Assembly (NCBI RefSeq): GCF_029227915.1
Contig: NC_079879.1
Location: 11,968,001 to 12,032,000 of the forward strand
DNA length: 64,000 nt
Direction: 5' to 3'
DNA from: Hydractinia symbiolongicarpus
Lineage: Eukaryota > Cnidaria > Hydrozoa > Anthoathecata > Hydractiniidae
Below the pieces are notes generated by a model. It was not told where the DNA came from. It saw nothing but the letters and a program-made list of their open reading frames with translations, and ran no database searches. Position numbers and translations under genes: made by a program. Position 1 is the first letter of the stretch. Each line of letters opens with the position of its first letter. Below are positions 52,114 through 64,000 of the stretch, piece by piece.

Positions 52114-52618
52114 GATCATGCTGAGAAGATTTAAGGCCTTGTCAATACTGGGAAGCACTAAGTATCATTATCATCGCGTCGGGACTGCACGGAGATCGTA
52201 GACTCAGGTTTCTCAGTCCAGACAAGCAACTTGAGAAAATTTTGAAATTTCAAATCGGCAAAGTTAAGAACGTTTGGTGATATCCTTTCGCATGCTAAGC
52301 GTTCCTATGACAGTAATTCTCGCACATGCACAGGAGGAGCAAATGAATCAACACCATAAGCAATAAAAACACGCGGATGATGGCTTCTGTACGCAATGTT
52401 GGACAGGTTGCAGATAAAAAAACTCACATTTTTCTAGGTCCCTGAGTTTAAGGTATGTATCATCTCCGCGGTATTCGTCAATTTCGATATTTTTCGATTC
52501 GGTTGGGACACGGATAAATTCAGCTAAAAGAATGAATTTTTTTCTTCATGCGAGGTGTCGCACACAATCCCGAGGAATTACTCCATACGAACATTTGGAA
52601 CTAGACGCCCAAAATTTA
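52114..52618 (+). repeat. 505-bp deleted monomer (copy 1)
   Basis: TCAGTCCAGACAAGCAACTTGAGAAAATTTTG near 52215-52245 joins the CAGACAAGCA block directly to the AT-rich core. This skips about 237 bp that normally hold the CAGGCCAGGTCTTAAA, CCGTGTTCCC and CTGCAGCAGTCCCAC blocks. The same junction is found in 54102-54606 and 59022-59526. Confidence 0.93.
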
Positions 52619-54101
52619 GATCATGCTGAGAAGATTTAAGGCCTTGTCAATACTGGGAAGCACTGAGTATCATTATCATCGCGTTGAGACTGCACGGAGA
52701 TCTTAGACTCAGCTTTCTCAGTCCAGACAAACACTCGTTGCAGTTTCCCATCGGAAAACTTAGATTGCGCCTTCCTCACACAGGGCAGGTCTTAAAAAAA
52801 ACGTCTTTCCGAAGCATACCCGTGTTCCCAAGGAAAGTTACACCTTACGAAACTTACCTTCCTTCTGCAGCAGTCCCACGGATGGTCAAAGATTTCTGCT
52901 TTTTTTAGCGTTGCACTGAATTTCTCCTTTAATGTTAAAAACTGGCAAAATAGGTAAAAAGTTTTAAACAACTTGAGAAAATTTTGAAATTTCAAATCGG
53001 CAAAGTTAAGAACGTTTGGTGATATCCTTTGGCATGCTAAGCGTTCTTATGACAGTAATTCTCGCACATGCACAGGAGGAGCAAATGAATCAACACCATA
53101 AGCAATAAAAACACGCGGATGATGGCCTCTGTACGCAATGTTGGACAGGTTACAGATAAAAAAACTCATATTTTTCTAGATACCTGAGTTTAAGGTATGT
53201 ATCATCTCCGCGGTATTCGTCAATTTCTATATTTTTCGATTCGGTTGGGGCACGGATAAATTCAGCTAAAAGAATGAATTTTTTTCTTCATGCGAGGTGT
53301 CGCACACAATCCCGAGGAATTACTCCATACGAACATTTGGAACTAGACGCCCAAAATTTAGATCATGCTGAGAAAATTTAAGGCCTTGTCAATACTGGGA
53401 AGCACTGAGTATCATTATCATCGCGTCGGAACTGCACCAAGATCGTAAACTCAGGTTTTCAGTCCGTATAAACACTCGTTGCAATTTCTCATCGCAAAAC
53501 TTAGATTGCGCCTTCCTCACACAGGCCAGGTCTTAAAAAGTACGTCTTTCCGAAGCATACCCGTGTTCCCAGGGAAAGTTACAGCTTACAAAATTTACCT
53601 TCCCTCTGCAGCAGTCCCACGGATGGTCAAAGATTTCTGCTTTTTTTAGCGTTGCACTGAATTTCTCCTTTAATGTTCAAAACTGGCAAAATAGGTAAAA
53701 AGTTTTAAACATTTTGAGAACATTTTGAAATTTCAAATCGGGAAAGTTAAGAACGTTTGCTGAATTATTTTGACATGCTGAGCGTTTTTATGACAATTAT
53801 TTTCGCACATGCGCAGCACGAGGAAATGAATCAACACCTTAAGCAATAAAAACACGCGCATTATGGCCTCTGTACGCAATGTTGGACAGGTTACAGAAGA
53901 AAAAACTCATATTTTTCTAGGTCCCTGAGTTTAAGGGATGTATCATCTCCGCGGCATTCGTCAATTTCCATATGTTTCGATTCGGTTGGGGCACGGATAA
54001 ATTTAGCTATAAGAATGAATTTTTTTCTCCATGTGAGGTGTCGCACACAATCCCGAGGAAATATTCCATACGAACATTTGGAACTAGACGCCCAAAATTT
54101 A

Positions 54102-54606
54102 GATCATGCTGAGAAGATTTAAGGCCTTGTCAATACTGGGAAGCACTAAGTATCATTATCATCGCGTCGGGACTGCACGGAGATCGTAGACTCAGGTTTC
54201 TCAGTCCAGACAAGCAACTTGAGAAAATTTTGAAATTTCAAATCGGCAAAGTTAACAACGTTTGGTGATATCCTTTCGCATGCTAAGCGTTCCTATGACA
54301 GTAATTCTCGCACATGCACAGGAGGAGCAAATGAATCAACACCATAAGCAATAAAAACACGCGGATGATGGCTTCTGTACGCAATGTTGGACAGGTTGCA
54401 GATAAAAAAACTCACATTTTTCTAGGTCCCTGAGTTTAAGGTATGTATCATCTCCGCGGTATTCGTCAATTTCGATATTTTTCGATTCGGTTGGGACACG
54501 GATAAATTCAGCTAAAAGAATGAATTTTTTTCTTCATGCGAGGTGTCGCACACAATCCCGAGGAATTACTCCATACGAACATTTGGAACTAGACGCCCAA
54601 AATTTA
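54102..54606 (+). repeat. 505-bp deleted monomer (copy 2)
   Basis: Identical junction to 52114-52618, exactly 1988 bp downstream. It carries the private change GTTAACAACG. Confidence 0.93.
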
Positions 54607-54925
54607 GATCATGCTGAGAAGATTTAAGGCCTTGTCAATACTGGGAAGCACTGAGTATCATTATCATCGCGTTGAGACTGCACGGAGATCTTAGACTCAG
54701 CTTTCTCAGTCCAGACAAACACTCGTTGCAGTTTCCCATCGGAAAACTTAGATTGCGCCTTCCTCACACAGGGCAGGTCTTAAAAAAAACGTCTTTCCGA
54801 AGCATACCAGTGTTCCCAAGGAAAGTTACACCTTACGAAACTTACCTTCCTTCTGCAGCAGTCCCACGGATGGTCAAAGATTTCTGCTTTTTTTAGCGTT
54901 GCACTGAATTTCTCCTTTAATGTTA

Positions 54926-57900
54926 AAAACTGGCAAAATAGGTAAAAAGTTTTAAACATTTTGAAATTTCAAATCGGGAAAGTTAAGAACGTTTGCTGAA
55001 TTATTTTGACATGCTGAGCGTTTTTATGACAATAATTTTCGCACATGCGCAGCACGAGGAAATGAATCAACACCTTAAGCAATAAAAACACGCGCATTAT
55101 GGCCTCTGTACGCAATGTGGAACAGGTTACAGATAAAAAAACTCACACATTTTTTCTAGGTGCCTGAGTTTAAAGTATGTATCATCTCTACGATATTCGT
55201 CAATTTCGAAGTTTTTGGATTCGGTTGGGGGTCGGGAAAATTTAGCTAGAAGAAAGAATGTTTTTCTCCATGTGTGGTGTCACACAGAATCCTGAGGACC
55301 TACTCCATACGAACATTTGGAAGTAGACACCCAAAATTTAGATCATGCTGAGAAGATTTAAAGCCTTGTCAATACTGGGAAGCAACGAGTGTTATTATGA
55401 TCGCGTCGGAACCTCGCAGACATCATAGATTCAGGATTCGCAGTCCAGACAAACACCCGTTGCAGTTTTCCATCGGAAAGCTTGGATTGCCCATTCCTCA
55501 CACAGGCCAGGTCTAAAGAAGTACGTCTTCCCTAAGCATACCCGTGTTCCCAGAGAAAGTTACAGCTTACAAGCTTTGATCAAGCTGAGAAGATTTACAG
55601 CTTTGCCAATAGTGGGAAGCACTGCATATTATTTTCATTACGTCGGTTAATGTATGTATCATCTATACGGTATTCGTCAATTTCAAAATTTTTCGGTTCG
55701 GTTGCGGTTCGGGAAAACTTAGCTGAAAGAATGAATTTTTTTCTGCATGTCTGGTGTCACACAGAATCCTGAAAACTACTCCATACGAACATTTGGAGCT
55801 ATACGTCAAAAGTAAAGATCATGTTGAGAAGGCCTAAGGTCCTGTCAATGCTGGGAAGCACTGAGTATCATTATGATCGCGTCGGGTCCGCGCGGACATC
55901 GTAGACTCAGGTTTCTCCGTCCAGACAAACACCTGTTGCAATTCTCCATCGGAAAGTTTGGATTGCGCATTTCTCACACAGGCCAGGTCTTAAGAAGTAC
56001 GTCTTCCCTAAGCATACCCGTGTTCCCAGAGAAGGTTACAGCTTACATGCTTAGATCATGCTGAGAAGATTTAAGGCCTTGTCAATACTGGGAAGCACTG
56101 AGTATCATTATCATCGCGTCGAGACTGCACGGAGATCGTAGACTCAGCTTTCTCAGTCCAGACAAACACTCGTTGAAGTTTCCCATCGGAAAACTTAGAT
56201 TGCGCCTTCCTCACACAGGCCAGGTCTTAAAAAGTACGTCTTTCCGAAGCATACCCGTGTTCCCAAGGAAAGTTACAGCTTACAAAACTTACCTTCCTTC
56301 TGCAGCAGTCCCACGGATGCTCAAAGATTTCTGCTTTTTTTAGCGTTGCACTAAATTTCTCCTTTAATGTTCAAAACTGGCAAAATAGGAAAAAGTTTTA
56401 AACAATTTGAGAAAATATTGAAATTTCAAATCGGCAAAGTTAAGAACGTTTGGTGAAGTACTTTGGCATGCTAAGCGTTTTTATGACCGTAATTCTCGCA
56501 CATGCACAGGACGAGCAAATGAATCAACACCATAAGCAATAAAAACACGCGCATTACGGCCTCTGTACGCAATGTTGGACAGGTTACAGATAAAAAAACT
56601 CACATTTTTCTAGGTCCCGGAGTTTAAGGTATGTATCATCTCCGCGGTATTCGTCAATTTCGATATTTTTTGATTCGGTTGGGGCACGGATAAATTTAGC
56701 TAAAAGAATGAATTTTTTTCTTCATGTGAGATGTCGCACACAATCCCGAGGAATTACTCCATACGAACATTTGGAACTAGACGCCCAAAATTTAGATCAT
56801 GCTGAGAAGATTTAAGGCCTTGTCAATACTGGGAAGCACTTAGTATCATTATCATCGCGTTGGAACTGCACGGAGATCGTAGACGCAGGTTTCTCAGTCC
56901 AGACAAACACTCGTTGCAGTTTCCTATCGGAAAACTTAGATTGCGCCTTCCTCACACACGCCAGGTCTTAAAAAGTACGTCTTTCCGAAGCATACCCGTG
57001 TTCCCAAGGAAAGTTACAGCTTACAAAACTTACCTTCCTTATGCAGCAATCCCACAGATGGTCGGAGATTTCTGCTTTTTTTAGCGTTGCACTGAATTTT
57101 TCCTTTAATGTTCAAAACTGGCAAAATAGGTATAAAGTTTTAAACATTTTGTGAACATTTTGAAATTTCAAATCGGGAAAGTTAAGAACGTTTGCTGAAT
57201 TATTTTGACATGCTATGCGTTCTTATGACAATAAGTCTCGCACATGCGCAGCACGAGCAAATGAATCAACACCATAAGCAATAAAAACACGCGCATTATG
57301 GTTTCTGTACGCAATGTGGAACAGGTTACAGATAAAGAAACTCACACATTTTTTCTAGGTGCCTGAGTTTAAAGTATGTATCATCTCTACGCAATTCGTC
57401 AATTTCGAAGTTTTTGGATTCGGTTGGGGGTCGGGAAATTTTAGCTAGAAGAAAGAATGTTTTTCTCCATGTGTGGTGTCACACAGAATCCTGAGGAACT
57501 ACTCCATACGAACATTTGGAAGTAGACGCCCAAAATTTAGATCATGCTGAGAAGATTTAAAGCCTTGTCAATACTGGAAAGCAACGAGTATTATTATGAT
57601 CGCGTCCGAACCTCGCAGACATCGTAGATTCAAGATTCCCAGTCCAGACAAACACCCGTTGTAGTTTTCCATCGGAAAGCTTGGATTGCCCATTTCTCAC
57701 ACAGGCCAGGTCTTAAAAAGTACGTCTTTTCTAAGCATACCCGTGTTCCCAAAGAAATTTACAGCTTACAAAATTTACCTTCCTTCTGCAGCAGTCCCAC
57801 GGATGGTCAAAGGTTTCTGTTTCTTTTAACGTTGCACTGAATTTCTCCTTTAATGTTCAAAACTGGCAAAATAGGAAAAAATTTTAAACAATTTGAGAAA

Positions 57901-57997
57901 ATTTTGAAATTTCAAATCGGCAAAGTTAAAAACGTTTGGTGAAGTACTTTGGCATGCTAAGCGTTCTTATGACCGTAATTCTCGCACATGCACAGGA
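54926..57997 (+). repeat. 3.07-kb block, left copy of a pair offset by 5661 bp
   Basis: Every anchor from 55341 to 57540 (55341, 55578, 55817, 56054, 56795, 57540) recurs 5661 bp later, within one base (61002, 61239, 61478, 61715, 62456, 63201). Differences are few: GAGGAAATG/GAGCAAATG, CACCTTAAG/CAACTTAAG, TGCGGTTCGG/TGCGGGTCGG, AAGTAAAGATC/AAGTTAAGATC and CAGCAATCCC/CAGTAATCCC. The left limit is at 54925/60586 and the right near 57997/63658. Confidence 0.92.
55341..56053 (+). repeat. Three short units in tandem (237 + 239 + 237 bp)
   Basis: Anchors at 55341, 55578, 55817 and 56054. Units 1 and 3 keep the first third of a monomer and join to a new anchor after GCTTACA. Unit 2 is different: after ATTACGTCGG it jumps to TTAATGTATGTATCATC, keeping the start and the end of a monomer and losing about 502 bp in the middle. 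The third unit has the divergent anchor GATCATGTTGAGAAGGCCTAAGG. Copied at 61002-61714. Confidence 0.92.
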
Positions 57998-60586
57998 GGA
58001 GCAAATGAATCAACACCATAAGCAATAAAAACACGCGGATGATGGCCTCTGTACGCAATGTTGGACAGGTTACAGATAAAAAAACTCACATTTTTCTAGA
58101 TACCTGAGTTTAAGGTATGTATCATCTCCGCGGTATTCGTCAATTTCGATATTTTTCGATTCGGTTGGGGCACGGATAAATTCAGCTAAAAGAATGAATT
58201 TTTTTCTTCATGCGAGGTGTCGCACACAATCCCGAGGAATTACTCCATACGAACATTTGGAACTAGACGCCCAAAATTTAGATCATGCTGAGAAAATTTA
58301 AGGCCTTGTCAATACTGGGAAGCACTGAGTATCATTATCATCGCGTCGGAACTGCACCAAGATCGTAAACTCAGGTTTTCAGTCCGTATAAACACTCGTT
58401 GCAATTTCTCATCGCAAAACTTAGATTGCGCCTTCCTCACACAGGCCAGGTCTTAAAAAGTACGTCTTTCCGAAGCATACCCGTGTTCCCAGGGAAAGTT
58501 ACAGCTTACAAAATTTACCTTCCCTCTGCAGCAGTCCCACGGATGGTCAAAGATTTCTGCTTTTTTTAGCGTTGCACTGAATTTCTCCTTTAATGTTCAA
58601 AACTGGCAAAATAGGTAAAAAGTTTTAAACATTTTGAGAACATTTTGAAATTTCAAATCGGGAAAGTTAAGAACGTTTGCTGAATTATTTTGACATGCTG
58701 AGCGTTTTTATGACAATTATTTTCGCACATGCGCAGCACGAGGAAATGAATCAACACCTTAAGCAATAAAAACACGCGCATTATGGCCTCTGTACGCAAT
58801 GTTGGACAGGTTACAGATGAAAAAACTCATATTTTTCTAGGTCCCTGAGTTTAAGGGATGTATCATCTCCGCGGCATTCGTCAATTTCGATATGTTTCGA
58901 TTCGGTTGGGGCACGGATAAATTTAGCTATAAGAATGAATTTTTTTCTCCATGTGAGGTGTCGCACACAATCCCGAGGAAATATTCCATACGAACATTTG
59001 GAACTAGACGCCCAAAATTTAGATCATGCTGAGAAGATTTAAGGCCTTGTCAATACTGGGAAGCACTAAGTATCATTATCATCGCGTCGGGACTGCACGG
59101 AGATCGTAGACTCAGGTTTCTCAGTCCAGACAAGCAACTTGAGAAAATTTTGAAATTTCAAATCGGCAAAGTTAAAAACGTTTGGTGATATCCTTTGGCA
59201 TGCTAAGCGTTCTTATGACAGTAATTCTCGCACATGCACAGGAGGAGCAAATGAATCAACACCATACGCAATAAAAACACGCGGATGATGGCCTCTGTAC
59301 GCAATGTTGGACAGGTTACAGATAAAAAAACTCACATTTTTCTAGATACCTGAGTTTAAGGTATGTATCATCTCCGCGGTATTCGTCAATTTCGATATTT
59401 TTCGATTCGGTTGGGGCACGGATAAATTCAGCTAAAAGAATGAATTTTTTTCTTCATGCGAGGTGTCGCACACAATCCCGAGGAATTACTCCATACGAAC
59501 ATTTGGAACTAGACGCCCAAAATTTAGATCATGCTGAGAAAATTTAAGGCCTTGTCAATACTGGGAAGCACTGAGTATCATTATCATCGCGTCGGAACTG
59601 CACCAAGATCGTAAACTCAGGTTTTCAGTCCGTATAAACACTCGTTAAAATTTCTCATCGCAAAACTTAGATTGCGCCTTCCTCACACAGGCCAGGTCTT
59701 AAAAAGTACGTCTTTCCGAAGCATACCCGTGTTCCCAGGGAAAGTTACAGCTTACAAAATTTACCTTCCCTCTGCAGCAGTCCCACGGATGGTCAAAGAT
59801 TTCTGCTTTTTTTAGCGTTGAACTGAATTTCTCCTTTAATGTTCAAAACTGGCAAAATAGGTAAAAAGTTTTAAACATTTTGAGAACATTTTGAAATTTC
59901 AAATCGGGAAAGTTAAGAACGTTTGCTGAATTATTTTGACATGCTGAGCGTTTTTATGACAATTATTTTCGCACATGCGCAGCACGAGGAAATGAATCAA
60001 CACCTTAAGCAATAAAAACACGCGCATTATGGCCTCTGTACGCAATGTTGGACAGGTTACAGATGAAAAAACTCATATTTTTCTAGGTCCCTGAGTTTAA
60101 GGGATGTATCATCTCCGCGGCATTCGTCAATTTCGATATGTTTCGATTCGGTTGGGGGACGGATAAATTTAGCTATAAGAATGAATTTTTTTCTCCATGT
60201 GAGGTGTCGCACACAATCCCGAGGAAATATTCCATACGAACATTTGGAACTAGACGCCCAAAATTTAGATCATGCTGAGAAGATTTAAGGCCTTGTCAAT
60301 ACTGGGAAGCACTGAGTATCATTATCATCGCGTCGGAAGTGCACGGAGATCGTAGACTCAGGTTTCTCAGTCCAGACAAACACTTGTTGCAGTTTCCCAT
60401 CGGAAAACTTAGGTTGCGCCTTCCTCACACAGGCCAGGTCTTAAAAAGTACGTCTTTCCAAAGCATACCCGTGTTCCCAAGGAAAGTTACAGCTTACAAA
60501 ACTTACCTTCCCTCTGCAGCAGTCCCACGGATGGTCAAAGATTTCTGCTTTTTTTAGCGTTGCACTGAATTTCTCCTTTAATGTTC
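57998..60586 (+). repeat. Relative of the 1988-bp repeat between the 3.07-kb copies
   Basis: Anchors at 58281, 59022, 59527 and 60268. The 58281 and 59527 monomers match the 51373/53361 type (GAGAAAATTTAAGG, CACCAAGATCGTAAACTC, TTTTCAGTCCGTATAA). The 59022-59526 unit is another 505-bp deleted monomer. Here the deleted unit recurs in a 741 + 505 pattern, without the GCGTTGAGACTGC monomer. It is a rearranged segment of the same lineage inserted between the 5661-bp pair. Confidence 0.88.
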
Positions 60587-63500
60587 AAAACTGGCAAAAT
60601 AGGTAAAAAGTTTTAAACATTTTGAAATTTCAAATCGGGAAAGTTAAGAACGTTTGCTGAATTATTTTGACATGCTGAGCGTTTTTATGACAATAATTTT
60701 CGCACATGCGCAGCACGAGCAAATGAATCAACAACTTAAGCAATAAAAACACGCGCATTATGGCCTCTGTACGCAATGTGGAACAGGTTACAGATAAAAA
60801 AACTCACACATTTTTTCTAGGTGCCTGAGTTTAAAGTATGTATCATCTCTACGATATTCGTCAATTTCGAAGTTTTTGGATTCGGTTGGGGGTCGGGAAA
60901 ATTTAGCTAGAAGAAAGAATGTTTTTCTCCATGTGTGGTGTCACACAGAATCCTGAGGACCTACTCCATACGAACATTTGGAAGTAGACACCCAAAATTT
61001 AGATCATGCTGAGAAGATTTAAAGCCTTGTCAATACTGGGAAGCAACGAGTGTTATTATGATCGCGTCGGAACCTCGCAGACATCATAGATTCAGGATTC
61101 GCAGTCCAGACAAACACCCGTTGCAGTTTTCCATCGGAAAGCTTGGATTGCCCATTCCTCACACAGGCCAGGTCTAAAGAAGTACGTCTTCCCTAAGCAT
61201 ACCCGTGTTCCCAGAGAAAGTTACAGCTTACAAGCTTTGATCAAGCTGAGAAGATTTACAGCTTTGCCAATAGTGGGAAGCACTGCATATTATTTTCATT
61301 ACGTCGGTTAATGTATGTATCATCTATACGGTATTCGTCAATTTCAAAATTTTTCGGTTCGGTTGCGGGTCGGGAAAACTTAGCTGAAAGAATGAATTTT
61401 TTTCTGCATGTCTGGTGTCACACAGAATCCTGAAAACTACTCCATACGAACATTTGGAGCTATACGTCAAAAGTTAAGATCATGTTGAGAAGGCCTAAGG
61501 TCCTGTCAATGCTGGGAAGCACTGAGTATCATTATGATCGCGTCGGGTCCGCGCGGACATCGTAGACTCAGGTTTCTCCGTCCAGACAAACACCCGTTGC
61601 AATTCTCCATCGGAAAGTTTGGATTGCGCATTTCTCACACAGGCCAGGTCTTAAGAAGTACGTCTTCCCTAAGCATACCCGTGTTCCCAGAGAAGGTTAC
61701 AGCTTACATGCTTAGATCATGCTGAGAAGATTTAAGGCCTTGTCAATACTGGGAAGCACTGAGTATCATTATCATCGCGTCGAGACTGCACGGAGATCGT
61801 AGACTCAGCTTTCTCAGTCCAGACAAACACTCGTTGAAGTTTCCCATCGGAAAACTTAGATTGCGCCTTCCTCACACAGGCCAGGTCTTAAAAAGTACGT
61901 CTTTCCGAAGCATACCCGTGTTCCCAAGGAAAGTTACAGCTTACAAAACTTACCTTCCTTCTGCAGCAGTCCCACGGATACTCAAAGATTTCTGCTTTTT
62001 TTAGCGTTGCACTAAATTTCTCCTTTAATGTTCAAAACTGGCAAAATAGGAAAAAGTTTTAAACAATTTGAGAAAATATTGAAATTTCAAATCGGCAAAG
62101 TTAAGAACGTTTGGTGAAGTACTTTGGCATGCTAAGCGTTTTTATGACCGTAATTCTCGCACATGCACAGGACGAGCAAATGAATCAACACCATAAGCAA
62201 TAAAAACACGCGCATTACGGCCTCTGTACGCAATGTTGGACAGGTTACAGATAAAAAAACTCACATTTTTCTAGGTCCCGGAGTTTAAGGTATGTATCAT
62301 CTCCGCGGTATTCGTCAATTTCGATATTTTTTGATTCGGTTGGGGCACGGATAAATTTAGCTAAAAGAATGAATTTTTTTCTTCATGTGAGGTGTCGCAC
62401 ACAATCCCGAGGAATTACTCCATACGAACATTTGGAACTAGACGCCCAAAATTTAGATCATGCTGAGAAGATTTAAGGCCTTGTCAATACTGGGAAGCAC
62501 TTAGTATCATTATCATCGCGTTGGAACTGCACGGAGATCGTAGACGCAGGTTTCTCAGTCCAGACAAACACTCGTTGCAGTTTCCTATCGGAAAACTTAG
62601 ATTGCGCCTTCCTCACACACGCCAGGTCTTAAAAAGTACGTCTTTCCGAAGCATACCCGTGTTCCCAAGGAAAGTTACAGCTTACAAAACTTACCTTCCT
62701 TATGCAGTAATCCCACAGATGGTCGGAGATTTCTGCTTTTTTTAGCGTTGCACTGAATTTTTCCTTTAATGTTCAAAACTGGCAAAATAGGTATAAAGTT
62801 TTAAACATTTTGTGAACATTTTGAAATTTCAAATCGGGAAAGTTAAGAACGTTTGCTGAATTATTTTGACATGCTATGCGTTCTTATGACAATAAGTCTC
62901 GCACATGCGCAGCACGAGCAAATGAATCAACACCATAAGCAATAAAAACACGCGCATTATGGTTTCTGTACGCAATGTGGAACAGGTTACAGATAAAGAA
63001 ACTCACACATTTTTTCTAGGTGCCTGAGTTTAAAGTATGTATCATCTCTACGCAATTCGTCAATTTCGAAGTTTTTGGATTCGGTTGGGGGTCGGGAAAA
63101 TTTAGCTAGAAGAAAGAATGTTTTTCTCCATGTGTGGTGTCACACAGAATCCTGAGGAACTACTCCATACGAACATTTGGAAGTAGACGCCCAAAATTTA
63201 GATCATGCTGAGAAGATTTAAAGCCTTGTCAATACTGGAAAGCAACGAGTATTATTATGATCGCGTCCGAACCTCGCAGACATCGTAGATTCAAGATTCT
63301 CAGTCCAGACAAACACCCGTTGTAGTTTTCCATCGGAAAGCTTGGATTGCCCATTTCTCACACAGGCCAGGTCTTAAAAAGTACGTCTTTTCTAAGCATA
63401 CCCGTGTTCCCAAAGAAATTTACAGCTTACAAAATTTACCTTCCTTCTGCAGCAGTCCCACGGATGGTCAAAGGTTTCTGTTTCTTTTAACGTTGCACTG

Positions 63501-63658
63501 AATTTCTCCTTTAATGTTCAAAACTGGCAAAATAGGAAAAAATTTTAAACAATTTGAGAAAATTTTGAAATTTCAAATCGGCAAAGTTAAAAACGTTTGG
63601 TGAAGTACTTTGGCATGCTAAGCGTTCTTATGACCGTAATTCTCGCAGATGCACAGGA
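60587..63658 (+). repeat. 3.07-kb block, right copy of the 5661-bp pair
   Basis: Copy of 54926-57997, including the three tandem short units at 61002-61714. It ends where GCACAGGACGAGC (near 63652) replaces CACAGGAGGAGC (near 57991). Confidence 0.92.
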
Positions 63659-64000
63659 CGAGCAAATGAATCAACACCATAAGCAATAAAAACACGCGCA
63701 TTATGGCCTCTGTACGCAATGTTGGACAGGTTACAGATAAAAAAACTCACATTTTTCTAGGTCCCGGAGTTTAAGGTATGTATCATCTCCGCGGTATTCG
63801 TCAATTTCGATATTTTTTGATTCGGTTGGGGCACGGATAAATTTAGCTAAAAGAATGAATTTTTTTCTTCATGTGAGGTGTCGCACACAATCCCGAGGAA
63901 TTACTCCATACGAACATTTGGAACTAGACGCCCAAAATTTAGATCATGCTGAGAAGATTTAAGGCCTTGTCAATACTGGGAAGCACTGAGTATCATTATC
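63659..64000 (+). repeat. Array continues past the window edge
   Basis: Anchor at 63942. The stretch resembles 62.17-62.51 kb, sharing AGGTCCCGGAGTTTAAGG and ATTTTTTGATTCGGTTGGGG at an offset of 1486 bp, which suggests a further two-monomer repeat unit. There is no sign of an array end. Confidence 0.9.

Larger units (their letters stand above)
50521..54957 (+). repeat. 1988-bp higher-order repeat, two copies and a partial third
   Basis: Copy 1 is about 50521-52508, copy 2 is 52509-54496, and a partial third runs to about 54957. Anchors 50631, 51373 and 52114, then 52619, 53361 and 54102, then 54607 give spacings of 742, 741 and 505 in each copy. A few differences are visible: TTCCTAAGG versus TTCCCAAGG, GGCTAAGTT versus GGCAAAGTT, AATTTCGATATT versus AATTTCTATATT, and GTTAAGAACG versus GTTAACAACG. 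The unit is defined by its 505-bp deleted monomer. Confidence 0.92.
1..64000. repeat. ~741-bp tandem satellite array filling the window
   Basis: The anchor GATCATGCTGAGAAG recurs about 94 times, mostly every 739-745 bp. Each full monomer, read in plus orientation from the anchor, holds the same blocks in order: GGGAAGCACTGAGTATCATT, a TCAGTCCAGACAAACAC block, CACACAGGCCAGGTCTTAAA, a TTCTGCAGCAGTCCCAC block, an AT-rich core with TTTGAAATTTCAAA, the GCACATGC block, ATTATGGCCTCTGTACGCAA, TTTAAGGTATGTATCAT, a TTTTTTCTCC tract and ACTCCATACGAACATTTGGA. Plus-strand anchors begin at 2821, and copies differ by substitutions and small indels. Several subfamilies alternate. This is a eukaryotic satellite; family and species are not recognised. 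No open frame exceeds about 98 codons. The 741-bp length is close to four nucleosome repeats of about 185 bp, which is an inference only. Confidence 0.97.

Noticed and set aside
1-64000. CRISPR array
   Set aside because: Repeats are about 741 bp with no unique spacers; the structure is a satellite.

Overview
The whole 64 kb window is satellite DNA. One AT-rich unit of about 741 bp is repeated from end to end, and I find no convincing protein-coding gene, rRNA, tRNA, CRISPR array or intact transposon. I anchored on the conserved string GATCATGCTGAGAAG (or close variants). It occurs about 94 times: 3 anchors on the minus strand (ending near 436, 1180 and 2699) and 91 on the plus strand (2821 to 63942). 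Most plus-strand spacings are 739-745 bp. The exceptions are informative: 236-239, 505, 578, 727, 732, 734 and 850-855 bp. No open frame exceeds about 98 codons, and the same short frames recur because the repeat recurs. The organism is almost certainly a eukaryote, since this is pericentromeric, centromeric or sex-chromosome-type heterochromatin. CpG is plentiful in the unit (CGCGTCGG, ACACGCGC), which argues weakly for a genome without heavy CpG methylation, such as many invertebrates. I cannot name the species or the satellite family.

Layout. 1-2760: satellite in inverted orientation. It contains a 374-bp non-satellite segment (full copy 1892-2265, truncated copy 1490-1680, tail of another copy 1-59) and a 402-bp chimeric tandem duplication. 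About 2760: head-to-head switch of orientation. 2761-8717: plus-strand monomers interrupted by 236-237-bp short units. 8718-18945: mixed subfamilies with a three-monomer (about 2.22 kb) higher-order repeat at about 13.05-17.48 kb. 18946-21150: a relocated copy of the 5.1-8.3 kb block. 21151-28248: mixed monomers, including a copy of the 9.2-10.6 kb block. 28249-37482: expansion of one subfamily, with three monomers carrying a 109-bp internal duplication. 37483-49454: four-monomer higher-order repeats, including a 2961-bp unit present twice with no difference that I noticed. 49455-54957: a 1988-bp three-monomer higher-order repeat. 54926-64000: a 3.07-kb block repeated at a 5661-bp offset.

Nothing here works together as genes. 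The sequence records satellite evolution: unequal exchange, segmental amplification, inversion, conversion between subfamilies, and capture and co-amplification of foreign sequence. All identities were judged by eye, without alignment software.
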